DNA from: Hippopus hippopus | Taxonomy: Eukaryota > Mollusca > Bivalvia > Cardiida > Cardiidae | DNA: 64,000 nucleotides | Direction: 5' to 3' | Assembly (NCBI GenBank): GCA_946811185.2 | Contig: OX328109.1 | Coordinates: forward strand, 806,001-870,000 | In this document: positions 11,492-22,556 of the stretch, one piece after another | Numbering within the stretch: the first letter of the stretch is position 1 | Layout of the letters: each line of letters opens with the position of its first letter | Program-made: the position numbers and the translations under genes | Notes under the pieces: model-generated | What the model saw: only the letters and a program-made list of their open reading frames with translations | What the model was told of the DNA's origin: nothing | Databases searched by the model: none

Positions 11492-11728
11492 GCCCTTTAC
11501 CACATAATCCCAACTTTTATTGACCGTAAGAAAGAAAGCCTTTTGAAAACATTGTGGGAAAAGGAGAAATTGCTACTGAGAAAATGCTGGTCAGCAGCAA
11601 TTTCTGCTTTTTCCACAATGATTTCTACCTTTCTATAGACAAACTTCAATTTTTGTGTCTCATTTATTTTGTCGTCTGCAAATGCTTTCAATTTGGACCA
11701 GTCTAAAATTTTGTGGTTTGGTAAAGAG
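11492..11728 (+). mobile_element. M1 MITE with altered hairpin centre
   Basis: Between the hairpin arms an extra GAAATTGCTACTGAGAAAAT is present, and the right arm reads CAGCAGCAATTTCTG, so the new centre is itself partly palindromic. Confidence 0.78.
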
Positions 11729-11744
11729 TTTTTACGTTAAGCCA

Positions 11745-11980
11745 AACTTCCGGTTGAGTCATTTTCATCTGTGGGGAAAAATTAAGCCTTTATCAAGCTA
11801 AATAACTAATATGAAACTTTCAAGTCAATAGTAAAAACCCAACTTTCGCTCTTTCAAAATTATTTTTTGGGGAAAAAATTACCTTATCGGACAGTGTAGA
11901 TTCAACATCAGACTGCACGTATCTACACTGTCCGCAAAAGGCCAGTGTGTCGCGCTTAGCAGACTATGGGTTAATTCGTG
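11745..11980. mobile_element. M3 long form
   Basis: Left flank shares GTCAATAGTAAAAACCCAAC with the copies at 6260 (reverse) and 15505; hairpin GACAGTGTAGATTCAACATC with shortened right arm; ends CGCTTAGCAGAC. Confidence 0.65.
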
Positions 11981-12039
11981 TTTTATTGCATTGTAAACGG
12001 TAAGACCAATTTATACTCCGTGACTTGCGATCGATATAT

Positions 12040-12308
12040 TTGAGCCAAGCTCTGTGAAAAGGGGGCTTGATACATCTGCAAAAAGTATCGCCTCATGTCA
12101 GCCTGCGCAGTCCGCGCAGGCTGACATGAGTCGATACTTTTTGCTATCAGTAATTGTTCTGCATATCCAAGGACCATGCTTTCTCACGATTCAGTCAGTT
12201 ATTAGACGATTGGATTTTGGGGACTATAATCAATTCAAATGATGACTTGCTTAGGATAATTTATCGCGAAGATGCATTAAACCCCCTTTTGCCAGCGCAT
12301 GGCTCATT
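12040..12308 (+). mobile_element. M2 MITE, full length
   Basis: TIRs TTGAGCCAAGCTCTGTG and GCGCATGGCTCA; hairpin CATGTCAGCCTGCGCAG with perfect complement at 12112-12130. Confidence 0.88.
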
Positions 12309-12359
12309 TAAGCTGAACAATCCATTACTAGACGACCGCGATTTCCAAATTCCTCGTGA

Positions 12360-12645
12360 GCCCTGTGCTGCAGTCGGTAGCGCACAGGAATTGTGAACAG
12401 GGGGTCGTCGGTTCGAATTCCCAGCCCGGCCAATTTCTTTCCTATGATTGATGATTGTCATTGCGACAAGGTTCATTTCTCTCTCACCACTAATCGCTGT
12501 TTCGCCGAAAGTTATGTTGGAAAGCAGCTAGTGTTTTGGAAAAAATATTGTGCGAAGGAAAAGTAAAAGGAACTCCTGGAAAGCATGGATAGGTGCACTG
12601 GCCGCCTCCATATAACTGAAATCATGTTGGAAACAGCATACAAAC
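12360..12645 (+). mobile_element. SINE-A, full length without clear tail
   Basis: tRNA-like head with GTCGGTAGCGCACAG and GGTTCGAATTCC, body TGATTGATGATTGTCATTGC, and 3' AAGCATGGATAGGTGCACTG. Confidence 0.8.
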
Positions 12646-12833
12646 CAAAAGTCCCCGCAATGGCCAGCTTTTGAAAATCTAAGCAAAGAACAATTGCTTG
12701 TAGCAAAGAATTCCCCCCTTTTTATAATGGATATACGTTTGACACACAGGAGGAAAAAAGTTTCTTTTCGTTCGCGCATAAATTTCTCCTTTCAATGATC
12801 TGTCACTTGTTCTGGCACGGGCTACGTCTAAGA

Positions 12834-13035
12834 AAACCCTTTACCAAACAATTACTTAACCACCCTGTGGAAGCTGCCTTAAGAAACATCGTAGGAAAAA
12901 GAGAAATTGCCTGGTATCATTTCTCCCTTTCCCACAATGTTTTACATCCCATCATGGTCAGATCCTATTATGTAAATCGCAAGTGATTAGTTGTCTGCAA
13001 ATGCGCTTCATTCGAACAACTCTATACTTAGACTC
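12834..13035 (+). mobile_element. M1 MITE, decayed
   Basis: CCCTTTACCAAACAATTAC end; hairpin reduced; GTTGTCTGCAAATGCGC block. Confidence 0.62.
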
Positions 13036-13450
13036 TAACTTTCGATTTTTACGACCGGTTATATAGATTTATGATACACTCTCGAATATGTTCGTGACTT
13101 TTTATTGCCAATTTTGAAGTATTTTCTTCTTTTCCTTTGTGCTTTGTCATGAAAGTGATGGAATCATCAGAGCCAATCGGACTTCATGAAGATAACCGTG
13201 ATGTAAAATGCCGTGAAATAAGATGAAATATTGATGTTGATTTATAAATTTTAAGTCAGCTTTCAAATGCCAGAGAATATAATGACAACAGATGAAGGCA
13301 GTGTCATACCAGATTCAGCAATAATAAGAGAGAGAGGGGGGAGGGGAAGAATCCTTGCAAGGGACGGCTCTTTCAAATGCAAGGAAAAGAACAATTCCTT
13401 GTTACGGAGAATTGCCCCCCCCCCACCTTACCGACATTGTTTTCCGTTGG
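13036..13450. other. Unassigned stretch
   Basis: No recognised gene or repeat apart from a GA-rich run at 13325-13350 and a C homopolymer at 13416-13425. Confidence 0.45.
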
Positions 13451-13453
13451 ATA

Positions 13454-14570
13454 CAAGAACTAGAGGCGCTTGAGCGCCTGTATCGCTCCACAGGCCTGAT
13501 ATTTCTATAATGGCGAAAGGAAGTTTTTAACAATTATCATTCAATCCTGCATTTTAGCTCACTGAAGAAACAATTTGGTAGACAACCACAATAGGAACTT
13601 ACCTGCAAAACAACAATGAAATCCAATGAATAGTTTTAGAGAAGAAATTTTTCAAAGATTTTACTTTATACCATAAAAGGAAAATGAGTCTCCCATAAAA
13701 GCCATGTTTTTTGACAGATCTTTTTTTTTTTTTAAGGAATTCTGTAAACCTGTATCTAAGGAACATTCCTGCAAAATAATAATGCTATCCAAATAGCGGT
13801 TTGGGAGGAGAAGATTTTTAAAGGTTTTTTACTTTGGTTGCCATGGCAACCAGAATTCTTCATGGAACACAATTATTTGAAGGAATTTGAAAGAGGCCCA
13901 CCAAAGGAACATTCCTGTGAAATTTGGTAAAAATCCAGTCAATAGTTTCTGAGGAGAAGTTTTTTAAAGAAAAAGTTTACGGACGCACGCACGGACGAAC
14001 GGACGAACGAACGGACGGACGCACGACGGACACAACGCCATGACAATAGCTCGCTAGCTCACTGAAGAAACAATTTGGTAGACAACCACCATAGGAACTT
14101 ACCAGCAAAACAACAATGAAATCCAATGAATAGTTTTAGAGAAGAAATTTTTCAAAGATTTTACTTTATACCATAAAAGGAAAATGAGTCTCCCATAAAA
14201 GCCATGTTTTTTGACAGATCTTTTTTTTTTTTTTAAGGAATTCTGTAAACCTGTATCTAAGGAACATTCCTGCAAAATAATAATGCTATCCAAATAGCGG
14301 TTTGGGAGGAGAAGATTTTTAAAGGTTTTTTACTTTGGTTGCCATGGCAACCAGAATTCTCTATGGAACACAATTATTTGAAGGAATTTGAAAGAGGACC
14401 ACCAAAGGAACATTCCTGTGAAATTTGGTAAAAATCCAATCAATAGTTTCTGAGGAGAAGTTTTTTAAAGAAAACGTTTACGGACGCACGCACGGACGAA
14501 CGGACGGACGGACGCACGACGGACACAACGCCATGACAATAGCTCTCTGGCCTTCGGCCAGTGGAGCTAA
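13454..14570 (+). mobile_element. HEL element 3 with a 500-bp internal duplication
   Basis: Starts CAAGAACTAGAGGCGC and ends GGCCTTCGGCCAGTGGAGCTAA. Its 5' hairpin is AGGCGCT/AGCGCCT, a different stem from HEL 1 at the same place. The body lacks the 145-bp array and instead has two copies of a 500-bp segment. Confidence 0.72.
13555..14554 (+). repeat. Tandem duplication, two 500-bp units
   Basis: TAGCTCACTGAAGAAAC occurs at 13555 and 14055, exactly 500 bp apart, and the two units match almost base for base, including the T homopolymer near 13722/14221 and a (CGGA)n-like stretch before each end. The high identity means a recent duplication or conversion. Confidence 0.93.
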
Positions 14571-14733
14571 AAACGGTGTTTTTTTTTTTCCCCTTCGTTC
14601 GAGAGAGAGAGACATTTTCAAAGTTCTTTCAATATTCTGTAAACAAGGCAACCGGCCCATAGTACAGAGCATACTTTGCATGGATCTACGATATTGTTTT
14701 TTTCCCAGCTATTTTCTCCTAATGCTTCATCAA

Positions 14734-14736
<3 letters not shown>

Positions 14737-14774
<38 letters not shown>
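14737..14774. repeat. GA microsatellite
   Basis: Uninterrupted (GA)n of about 37 bases. Confidence 0.95.
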
Positions 14775-14777
<3 letters not shown>

Positions 14778-14807
14778 CATTCACTTTTATTACTTCACAT
14801 TCGTTTA

Positions 14808-15045
14808 GCACACAATCCCGAGTTGAAACGACCCTGAGAAAGAGCTTACAGGGTTTTCAGAAAACATTGTGGAAAAAGGAGAAAATACTGATAACCAGCA
14901 TTTGCTTCCTTTTCCACAATGTTTTTCACAATGTTTTCTACTCTTCCAAAATCAAATTTCAATTCTTTAGTCACATTTATTTTGTCGTCTGCATATGCTT
15001 TCAACTTGGACAGGTCTAAAATTTTGTCGTTTGGTTAAGAATTAT
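14808..15045 (+). mobile_element. M1 MITE
   Basis: CACACAATCCCGAGTTG to GTCGTTTGGTTAAG; a CACAATGTTTT stretch of the right arm is doubled (14917-14938). Confidence 0.8.
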
Positions 15046-15127
15046 TTGCCCAGCAGGGACATGGTTATATAGTTATATACGAGCATTGACATCCGTAATT
15101 ATTACTACCTTATATGTTCTGCATGTG

Positions 15128-15388
15128 TTGATTGTATGGTTTTTAATGCCGTTTTCATAATTATTTCAGTTACATCGCGGCAGCCAGTGCACCTATCCAT
15201 GCTTCCCTAGAATTTCTTTTACCAGTACTCCGCACAATATTCTTTTCAAGCCTCTGGCTGCTTTCCCACATAACCATCATCGAAACAATGGTCAACAGTG
15301 AAAGAGGACTGAATCCTGTCGCAATGACTATCATCAATCCTCATAAAAGAAATTGGCCGAGCCGGGGATTGAACCAGCGACCCCCGCA
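15128..15388 (-). mobile_element. SINE-A, nearly complete
   Basis: TTGATTGTATGG tail side at left, head side CGAGCCGGGGATTGAACC at right; the last part of the tRNA-like head is missing. Confidence 0.82.
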
Positions 15389-15459
15389 TGTGTTTGATAA
15401 CACTTGCAAATAAATCATCATTTTACAAATTCACTGATTTTACTACAATACATTTAACT

Positions 15460-15665
15460 TTCATCCTGTTAAACAAGTGAAATAAAACTTTCCTTTCAAG
15501 CTGATAGTAAAAGGTTGAAAACCCAAATTTCGCCATTACAAAGGTGAAAGATACCTTTTTACCGGACAGTGTAGATCCAAGATCAGACTGCACGTTCTGT
15601 GCAGTCTGATCTTGGTGTACACTGCCCGCAAAAGGTCCTTTAACCGCGCTTAGTAGCCTTAAGGT
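15460..15665. mobile_element. M3 long form
   Basis: GGACAGTGTAGATCCAAGATC with its complement around GCACGTTCTGTGC; right end AACCGCGCTTAGTAGCC. Confidence 0.75.
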
Positions 15666-15711
15666 TAAGATTTAACGATGTTCGACTCTCGGCAGGTCCG
15701 TATCGAATACC

Positions 15712-15880
15712 TTTTAACACACAACCTACAATTTTAACCATCATGACAAAGGCTTTTTGAAACATTTTGAGAAAAGGAGAAAATGCTAGTAACCAGCATT
15801 TTCTCTTTTTCTGACAATGATTTGGGTTTTTCGCTCTTATACTGTCGTATGTGAATGCTTTCAAATTAGGCAAGTCGTTT
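15712..15880 (+). mobile_element. M1 MITE, shortened
   Basis: Hairpin complete with two changes; right terminus missing. Confidence 0.72.
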
Positions 15881-15897
15881 ACGTCACTGCAGTATAG

Positions 15898-16117
15898 ACT
15901 GATTGATTGAATGGTGTTTTACGCCGCTTTCAACATTATTTCAGTCATATCACGGTGATAGCTCACATATTCATGTATTTCATGGGTTTTACCGGTACTA
16001 GGCTTTGGCTTCCCCAAAGACACTCCCACGAAGGACCCAGTGGATCCAGTGCGGCTCGAGCCCAGGGCCCCCAGGTTGCAGGTCCCACACTTTACCACTG
16101 AGCCACGCAGGACCCCT
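15898..16117 (-). mobile_element. SINE-C
   Basis: GATTGATTGAATGG at left; head TGAGCCACGCAGGACCC at right; full length. Confidence 0.88.
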
Positions 16118-16502
16118 AGAATTAACCGCCCTGACGAAAAGTTTAACGGGCAAAAATAGAATGCTCTTCACTGAAAGGGAGTCTGTTACCAGTTTTTTCT
16201 ACAGCATTTTCTTCTGTTCTTATAATTTTTCGGCGTAGCTGAATATGTCTGACTTTTGACCTACTTTTTTTGTACTGATAACAAATGAATGAATGCAAAT
16301 TTGTGATTGGTCAAAAATGTAGACATGTTTATCTAAGAGCCCCTGCCTATGTGCTTGCAGGTTTTTATGTTGTCTATCTTTTTTTAAAAAGATATTTCTT
16401 GTTTCTCAGGCCTTTGTCTGCACAGGGATCGTATGTAATTTATGATCCCTGGTCTGCAGAACCATAAATGGTAAAAGGTCAACAAAAAGATGACAAACCT
16501 AC

Positions 16503-17565
16503 CTTCTCCTCCATTTCGCCGTACCTCGACAGTAATCTTCACAAAAGCTTGGCTACCATCAGCAGTCAAAGCCTCATAGTCGAGTTTGTAACCAGGGGCA
16601 ACAGACACGACACCAGCTGTAGTCACATTGAAGGCATTTTCAAGAGAAGATCCAAGCAAATGGTACGTCCATATTTCGCCAGCAGGCGGTGTCTGCGTTG
16701 CCGATATGTCGAATAAGAAGCCGGTCTGTGTTTCATTTATAGAACGGTCAGCTAAGTCTTCGATTGTCTGTCGTCGTCTACGAATGTGTGGATGCTTCTC
16801 AAAATGTAGGGTGTCGTAGTCTGGCACAATCAAGTCGGTCCGTGAAGGTTTTACCTTAATCTGGACGGATGTATGTCCAGTTTGACCCCTGGAATTTTCA
16901 GCTATGATAACGAGATTATGAACCTGCTTTTTGGAATCCCTAAGAGAATCCTTGGATAGAATCTGAAGGGTCACGTGATGGTCGACTAAGACAGTCTGCA
17001 AATAAAAATCACTTTTTCCGTGGATCCTGTAGTCAAGATTATTCCTACACTCGGTGTAGGAGCAAGCATAAAGGTCCCTGATACCTGTCACTAAAGTGCC
17101 CCTCGGAGAGTCTCCCTTTATAAAACCGGTGTATGACTCATGAACGAATCTTAAAGATTTATCGGAATGAACGATTTCAACATGGATTTGTTTTGGATTT
17201 GAGTCTGTGGAATGTCGTCTGCTTGATTCAGAGCATGATGTGGATGGATTTTGTTGAACTATGAAACTATCACCAATGTTGTTGTAAAGGTTTGTATTGA
17301 TGACTAGGGTCCCATCACGGTCTATCGAGACAGGGTTTGATTGAGTCATTTGTGACATATGAACTTGTTTTGTTTCTGTACAATTTTGTATAAAATCTGT
17401 GTTTTTAAGGACAACGTGTCCAGCTTCCGCGTTGTGAGGAACTGTCAGGTAAATTTTCTCAATTTGAATTGTTAAAGTAGCACAAAAAGGCACGAAAGAG
17501 AACATCAAAACACTTAACACACCATAAGTGGAAATACCTTTATTTTTACCCATACCTGTCGCCAT
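16503..17565 (-). CDS. Cadherin-superfamily protein, 5' coding exon (partial gene)
   Basis: This exon encodes 354 aa plus one base and then meets a GT donor (minus-strand AAG|GTAGGT at 16502/16503). The ATG at 17565 was chosen over an in-frame ATG ten codons upstream because it has a strong context (AAG before ATG, G after) and is followed at residues 12-28 by a hydrophobic signal-peptide core. Residues 30-261 are a Cys-poor, extracellular-looking prodomain. A basic RRRRQ site at residues 262-266 looks like a furin cleavage site. Residues 266-350 resemble a first EC repeat, with LDYEAL at 328-333 matching the conserved cadherin LDxE region. The layout signal peptide, prodomain, furin site, EC1 is that of classical or related cadherins. 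Later exons should lie at lower coordinates or beyond the window; none was recognised. The exact cadherin subfamily is not resolved. Confidence 0.72.
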
Positions 17566-18500
17566 CTTGAATTTCGAAACTTCACATCCAATCAAAACAA
17601 AGTGATCAATTGCCGCACCTTACAGGTGCTAACTCAGAACATTTTTCTATCCGGTAGATATTCACCGATTTACATCCAAAACGATTCGAAACACACGTAC
17701 ATTAAATATTTTTCTATATACAACAAATCTATTTAGTTTAAATTTCCGAAACCCTACGGTAAATTCCTGTATAATCGACTGTACACAACGAATGACTACA
17801 CCAATACAAGTCCTGTCATAGTTAGACGCTTACACACCTGGATGACTTATCCAATCTACACATGTCCCAATAAATCTATTTATAGCACACAAACGTCAAA
17901 AACAACTTTTCTAAGCCTTACCATAAACGCCAAAGAAGAAAATATATACCTTTGTATTTCTCACACGTCCATTAAGTACAGAATGTTTTTTTAGGATTTT
18001 TTTTTACGTACAGTATTTAGAAAGTCTGGTGTTTGTTTACCAGGTAATAAGGAACATGGGGTTAAAATACAGGAAATAAAACACAGGTAATATAACCTGG
18101 CAAAAGGCAGACTCTTTATGCAACTTTACTAAGAAAAGACGGCCCTTAAAACAACCGTTTTAATTGATCAATGCGAATGAATGCGTAGGAAAACGTTTGG
18201 AATATCGAAGATTTCACAGGGGCCAAGATCAGAAAGATTTAAGCCTAAGCAGTTAAACTGACAAAGAATGTTAAGGGCTGCGGCATTTATATACAACGTT
18301 ACAATCGGTTTATAGAATTTCTCTGGTATAAAGGGTGAAAAATACACCGAATACTAGTATGTGAGCACTGTGCGATGCTTCATGAATACCTAATGAATAT
18401 TCATAAGTATGTGCTATATAACCGGAAGAGTCTGCGCATAAAAAAAAAAGTTTTTTTTTTAAGAAAGCGATGTTACGCCGCTTTCTGCATAATTTCAGTC
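17566..18500 (-). promoter_or_regulatory. Upstream flank of the cadherin gene
   Basis: This is about 0.9 kb of sequence without a recognised repeat, immediately upstream of the cadherin start codon. It should hold the 5' UTR and promoter by position. It is AT-rich, and I see no clear TATA box or initiator that I would place. Its lack of mobile elements contrasts with both sides and suggests constraint, but that is inference. Confidence 0.35.
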
Positions 18501-18525
18501 ATATCACTGTTAAGTTTATTCGTAC

Positions 18526-18915
18526 TAACCCTTTACTACAAAATCCCGAGTTTTAATAATCATAAGAAAGAAAGCTTTGGAAAACATTGTAGGAAAAGGA
18601 GAAAATGCTGGTCGCCAGCATTTTCTGCTTTTCCTACACTGTTTTCTACGCTTTCAAAGAAAAAAAATATCAATTTGTAATGAAATTTAACGCCTCAGGT
18701 CATATCACGGCGGTTAGTGCACCTACGCGTGTGTTTCTTGGCTTTCTCACACCAGTACTGACACAACTTTCTTTCCAAGTCAGTGACTACTTTTCACACA
18801 TGCATCAGAGGTGAGAAGCGAAAAATCGCCGAGGAAAAAAATAATTGAGCTAGATTTAATTTGTAGTTTGAAATTTCTTTCAATTTAGACAAGTCAAAAA
18901 TTTAGAGTCCTAAAG
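18526..18915 (+). mobile_element. M1 MITE with a SINE-B piece inside
   Basis: CCCTTTACTACAAAATCCC end, hairpin with GTCGCCAGC centre, then interruption at 18695-18838 by SINE-B body (CACGGCGGTTAGTGCACC), and M1 right part GAAATTTCTTTCAATTTAG. Confidence 0.75.
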
Positions 18916-19183
18916 TTGAGGGCAGAAATGTTTAAAAAAAAAATTATACAGTTTTTAAAAGCGAATCTGCTTTATTTTGAAATTTATCCGCGCATGACAA
19001 AGTTTCTATTTTTAGACTTCCGCGGAATGTTTTATTTACCAATGATAAGGGAGTGTGTATACGAATATTTAACATGACACATATGCTATATGTTTATAAT
19101 AAATGCCTTTCGGGTTTCTTTTGAACATGGAGATCAATGTGTTGATAACATTTTCCTTTTGGCGTAAAATATGTAAGAATTAT

Positions 19184-19464
19184 TTGAGCCATGTTTTGTG
19201 AAAAGGGGGTTTAATGCATCTGCAAAAAGTATCGACCCAGGTCATTCTGCGGAGTCCGCGCAGGCTGACCTGGCTCGATACTTTTTGCTTTTGGTCAATT
19301 TTCGGCATATCTTAGGATCATTCTACCTCAGGATTAAGCAGGTTGTAAGACAAAATGGATTTTATGGATCAAATTTTTTTCATAATTATGTGATAGCTTT
19401 CTTGGTATAACGCATCACGGATCCATATGCATTAAAACCTACTTATACCAGAGCATGTCTTATT
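19184..19464 (+). mobile_element. M2 MITE
   Basis: TTGAGCCATGTTTTGTG TIR; hairpin ATCGACCCAGGTCATTCTGC with partly mismatched arm; right end CCAGAGCATG. Confidence 0.82.
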
Positions 19465-19475
19465 TGTATTTTTGT

Positions 19476-19957
19476 TTAACTCTTTACAAAACTTCAAATT
19501 TTTTGACTTATGGACCCATATCGAAAGCATTTGCAGACAAAGTAAACTGATTGATTGATTGGTTGGTTTTAAACGCCGCTTCAAAAATTATTTCAGTCAA
19601 ATCACAGCGACAGGTCACATATTCATGTATGCTCTGGTTTCACCGGCATACATATACTTGACCAGGGCTCTGAAGTGTCATGCCCAAGGACACTTCCCCG
19701 TAAAAGCTCCAGTGCGTCAAGTGAGGCTTGAACTTGGATCCTCCAGGTAACAAGTCCTACACTTTACCACTGAGCCATGCAGGACCCCCGAACAGTTTGA
19801 ATGTGGCTGATATATTTGGATTTGTCTTGGAAAGAGTAGGAAATATTGTGGAAAATGGAGAAAGCAATGGTTACCAGCATTTTCTACTTTTCTCACAAGG
19901 TTTTCAAAAGCCTTCTTGCTTAACGTCTTGAAAACTCGGGATTTTGTGGTAAAGATA
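19476..19957 (-). mobile_element. M1 MITE split by SINE-C
   Basis: ACTCTTTACAAAAC to GACAAAGTAA on the left and GAATGTGGCTGATATATTTG to TTTGTGGTAAAG on the right of the SINE. Confidence 0.78.
19544..19790 (-). mobile_element. SINE-C inside M1
   Basis: GATTGATTGATTGG tail side to GAGCCATGCAGGACCCCC head side. Confidence 0.85.
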
Positions 19958-19960
19958 GGT

Positions 19961-20262
19961 TTAACGACCCAAAAGTAGGAGACTTGAAAACATTGTGGAT
20001 TGATTGATTGAATGGTGTTTTACGCCGCTTTCAACATTATTTCAGTCATATCACGGCGACAGCTCACATATTCATGCATTTCCTGGGTTTCACCAGTACA
20101 AGGCTTGGGCTCTGAAGTGTCTTGCCCAAGGACACTCCCACGAAAAACCCAGTGAATCCAGTGCGGTCCGAACCTGGGGCCTCCAGGTTACGAGTCCCAC
20201 TTTACCGCTGAGCCACGCAGGACCCCGAAAACATTGTGGAAAAAGGAGAAAATGCTGGTAAG
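19961..20262 (+). mobile_element. M1 piece split by SINE-C
   Basis: TTTAACGACCCAAAAG and the left hairpin arm, interrupted after GAAAACATTGTGGA and resuming with the same 14 bases. Confidence 0.8.
20000..20226 (-). mobile_element. SINE-C with perfect 14-bp target duplication
   Basis: GAAAACATTGTGGA at 19986-19999 and 20227-20240. The full unit, 227 bp, runs from TTGATTGATTGAATGG to CACGCAGGACCCC, giving the exact ends of SINE-C. Confidence 0.93.
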
Positions 20263-20454
20263 CATATACAAGCAATTACTGAATGCCTAGTGACTAAGCC
20301 TGTGTTTTATTGCACTATAGCACCTGTGTTTACTTTTTCCTGTCAACAAAGACATTATGTTTACTTTGTTAACATTTTTGTTGAAGTCAATAAAACACTT
20401 GAATATAAATATCTCAATACGAATGCATATTGAAAATGAATACGAGTCATCATG

Positions 20455-20877
20455 CACGGCTGTATGAAAAGGGTCAGGGCTCAATACATCTGCAAAAAGT
20501 ATCGACCCATGTCAGCCTGCGCAGGCTGACATGGGTCGAAACTTTTTGCTTATGATGACTATTGTAACGTGCAACAGCCTTGTCACCCATCTAGGCATAA
20601 GATATAGCCACGTTGTTTAACTATCACGAGGAGAAACACGCCAAACCGTATCTCTGTAAAAGCTAGCTTAACAGAAAGGCAGGTTTCAAGTGGTTATATA
20701 TATCTAACCTCTCTCCGTGACAAATTTTGCATGTCTAAGGGCCCTTTTTACCCCATGATTCAACCGGTTGTTAGACAAAGTGGATTTTATGCATCCATAA
20801 TTATTATGTGATGGCTGGCTTGCTATCATACATAAACAGAGATGCCGTAAACCCCCTTTCCCCTGTGCATGGCTCAA
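20455..20877 (+). mobile_element. M2 MITE with a 150-bp insertion
   Basis: Hairpin CATGTCAGCCTGCGCAGGCTGACATG is a perfect palindrome here (20510-20535). Between about 20565 and 20715 lies unrelated sequence; M2 resumes with GCATGTCTAAGGG. Confidence 0.75.
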
Positions 20878-20939
20878 ATTTATATGAATACACATAAGAC
20901 CTAGGGTCAAATACCATGAAAAGTAATAAAATGACAGAT

Positions 20940-21000
20940 GTTTTTCTTTCTGTCTTTTGTCTGTCTGTCTGTTTGTTTGTTTGTCTGTCTGTCTTCTTTG
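20940..21000. repeat. CTGT/TTGT microsatellite
   Basis: (CTGT)n and (TTTG)n run directly before a SINE-A tail. Confidence 0.85.
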
Positions 21001-21290
21001 ATTGATTGTATGGGGTTTTACGCCGTTTTCAACATTATTTCAGTTACATCTCGGCGGCCAGTGCACCTATCTGCTTTCCTGGAGTTATTTTTACCAGTAC
21101 TCTGCTCAGTATTGTTTCCAAACAACTGGCTGCTTTCCCACATAACCATCGTCGAAACAATGATCAGCGGTGAGAGAGGAATGAATCCTGTCGCAATGAG
21201 TATCATCAATCCTCGGAAAGAAATTGGCCGAGCCGGGGATCAAACCAGCGGACCCCCCCCCCCCCCCCCCGTTCTTGAGTCCCAGTCTGT
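21001..21290 (-). mobile_element. SINE-A with an expanded C tract
   Basis: Complete SINE-A body; the short C run of the tRNA-like head has expanded to about 18 C at 21252-21271. Confidence 0.85.
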
Positions 21291-21299
21291 CTTCTATCT

Positions 21300-22550
21300 A
21301 TCTATCCACCCATCCATCCGTACAGATTTTTATTTAAAAAAAAAAAACGACTAAGTTGAATATTCAGCCACAAAAATGGAAAACGAAACGGCGAATCTGT
21401 GAAACTTTTCATGGTGTAAGGGAGAAAACTCGTATTTACCTGTGTCCGTAAGTTATATCAGAGTTGCGTCCCGTGCAATTTTTGCGCAGCCTAAAACCAA
21501 AGACGAATAAAATATAGTTCAGTACACTTTATGTAGACGACCGCCCAGCTGTTATGAATAACTATATATTTCTATGATAGTTTTATAAATATATGCAGTT
21601 CCAAAGAAAGCATGACATCAAACCACAGAAAAATGGAGTTAAATTACATGAACGATAATTGTTACCAGAAGTAGTCTCCCTTGCAATTCGTTAAAGTTGT
21701 AAACACAACACCCGCCAAAATTCAAAGTGGGGGAATAGCAGTTTGATTATCGAAATTAGATCCCACACAATAAATAAAGTTAATTAAAGCAATAAAACAT
21801 TTGAAAATCAATCAGTCAATGGACTCTATGTGATCACTAGCACACTTAACGAACCCTTTGAATTAATATGTATATAATATATGTACCTAGGTTGTGGTTC
21901 CTTCATAAAAGTTATCGTCAACTGCTGTGAGTTAAATAGATCTACCTTTTAACTAAAATAATCATGGAATAACGGGAAGCCCAATGTTTGATTTCAATCT
22001 TGAGCTTTTTATCAAATCTTTGTCGGCGATTATGTATATCCGAAATAAGGTGTAAATAAATTTCTCGTTAGGCCCGACCGCATGATTCATTTCATGTACA
22101 TATATTTGCAACCGACATGGATACAGCTAGAGGTGGAAATCATAGAGAAGTCTTGTCATACTTCACTAACGTCCGATAACAGAATTTCTTCCTGTTTGAA
22201 GAAAGAATTGATTGCGGATTCTCACATGCAAGTCAGTTGTGCGTTTTATCCGTGCGATGCGGAAATCGTCACAGTAAGGGAGATCACTCTTCATAATTTT
22301 TACTTCAAAGATTGTAGTTTTCTCCCTTAGACAATAAATTGAAGAAATTATCCCATTGTTGTCTTGCTTGTATCGTTTTACACGAGTTAAATTGCATAAT
22401 TTATCATTTAATACGTGATAACGATTTTTACACAAAACATTCAAGACAACAGGCGACTTATTATTGCGACAAAAGAAGATATTGCTTGTAATAAGTAATT
22501 TACTGTTTTTTTTGAGTCAAAAGTTTTAACAAAATTTCCCAGTTACCTAC
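21300..22550. other. Unassigned stretch
   Basis: About 1.2 kb with no recognised repeat. Open frames of 82 codons (22082-22330, plus) and 92 codons (22444-22166, minus) overlap here, but neither shows a family I know. A low-copy regulatory or untranslated function is possible; I see no proof. Confidence 0.4.
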
Positions 22551-22556
22551 CTCAAT

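Noticed and set aside
13980..14030. CGGACGGACG runs as a CRISPR or coding signal
   Set aside because: They are a standard part of HEL element tails and recur at 14480 and 63815.
1..16500. Further cadherin exons on the minus strand
   Set aside because: I looked for EC-type motifs and splice-bounded frames and found none that I could support; small exons could have been missed.
20938..21354. 138-codon plus-strand frame
   Set aside because: Made of a CTGT microsatellite and a SINE-A read backwards.
22082..22444. Overlapping 82- and 92-codon frames on opposite strands
   Set aside because: Neither shows a domain or family; left as unassigned sequence.
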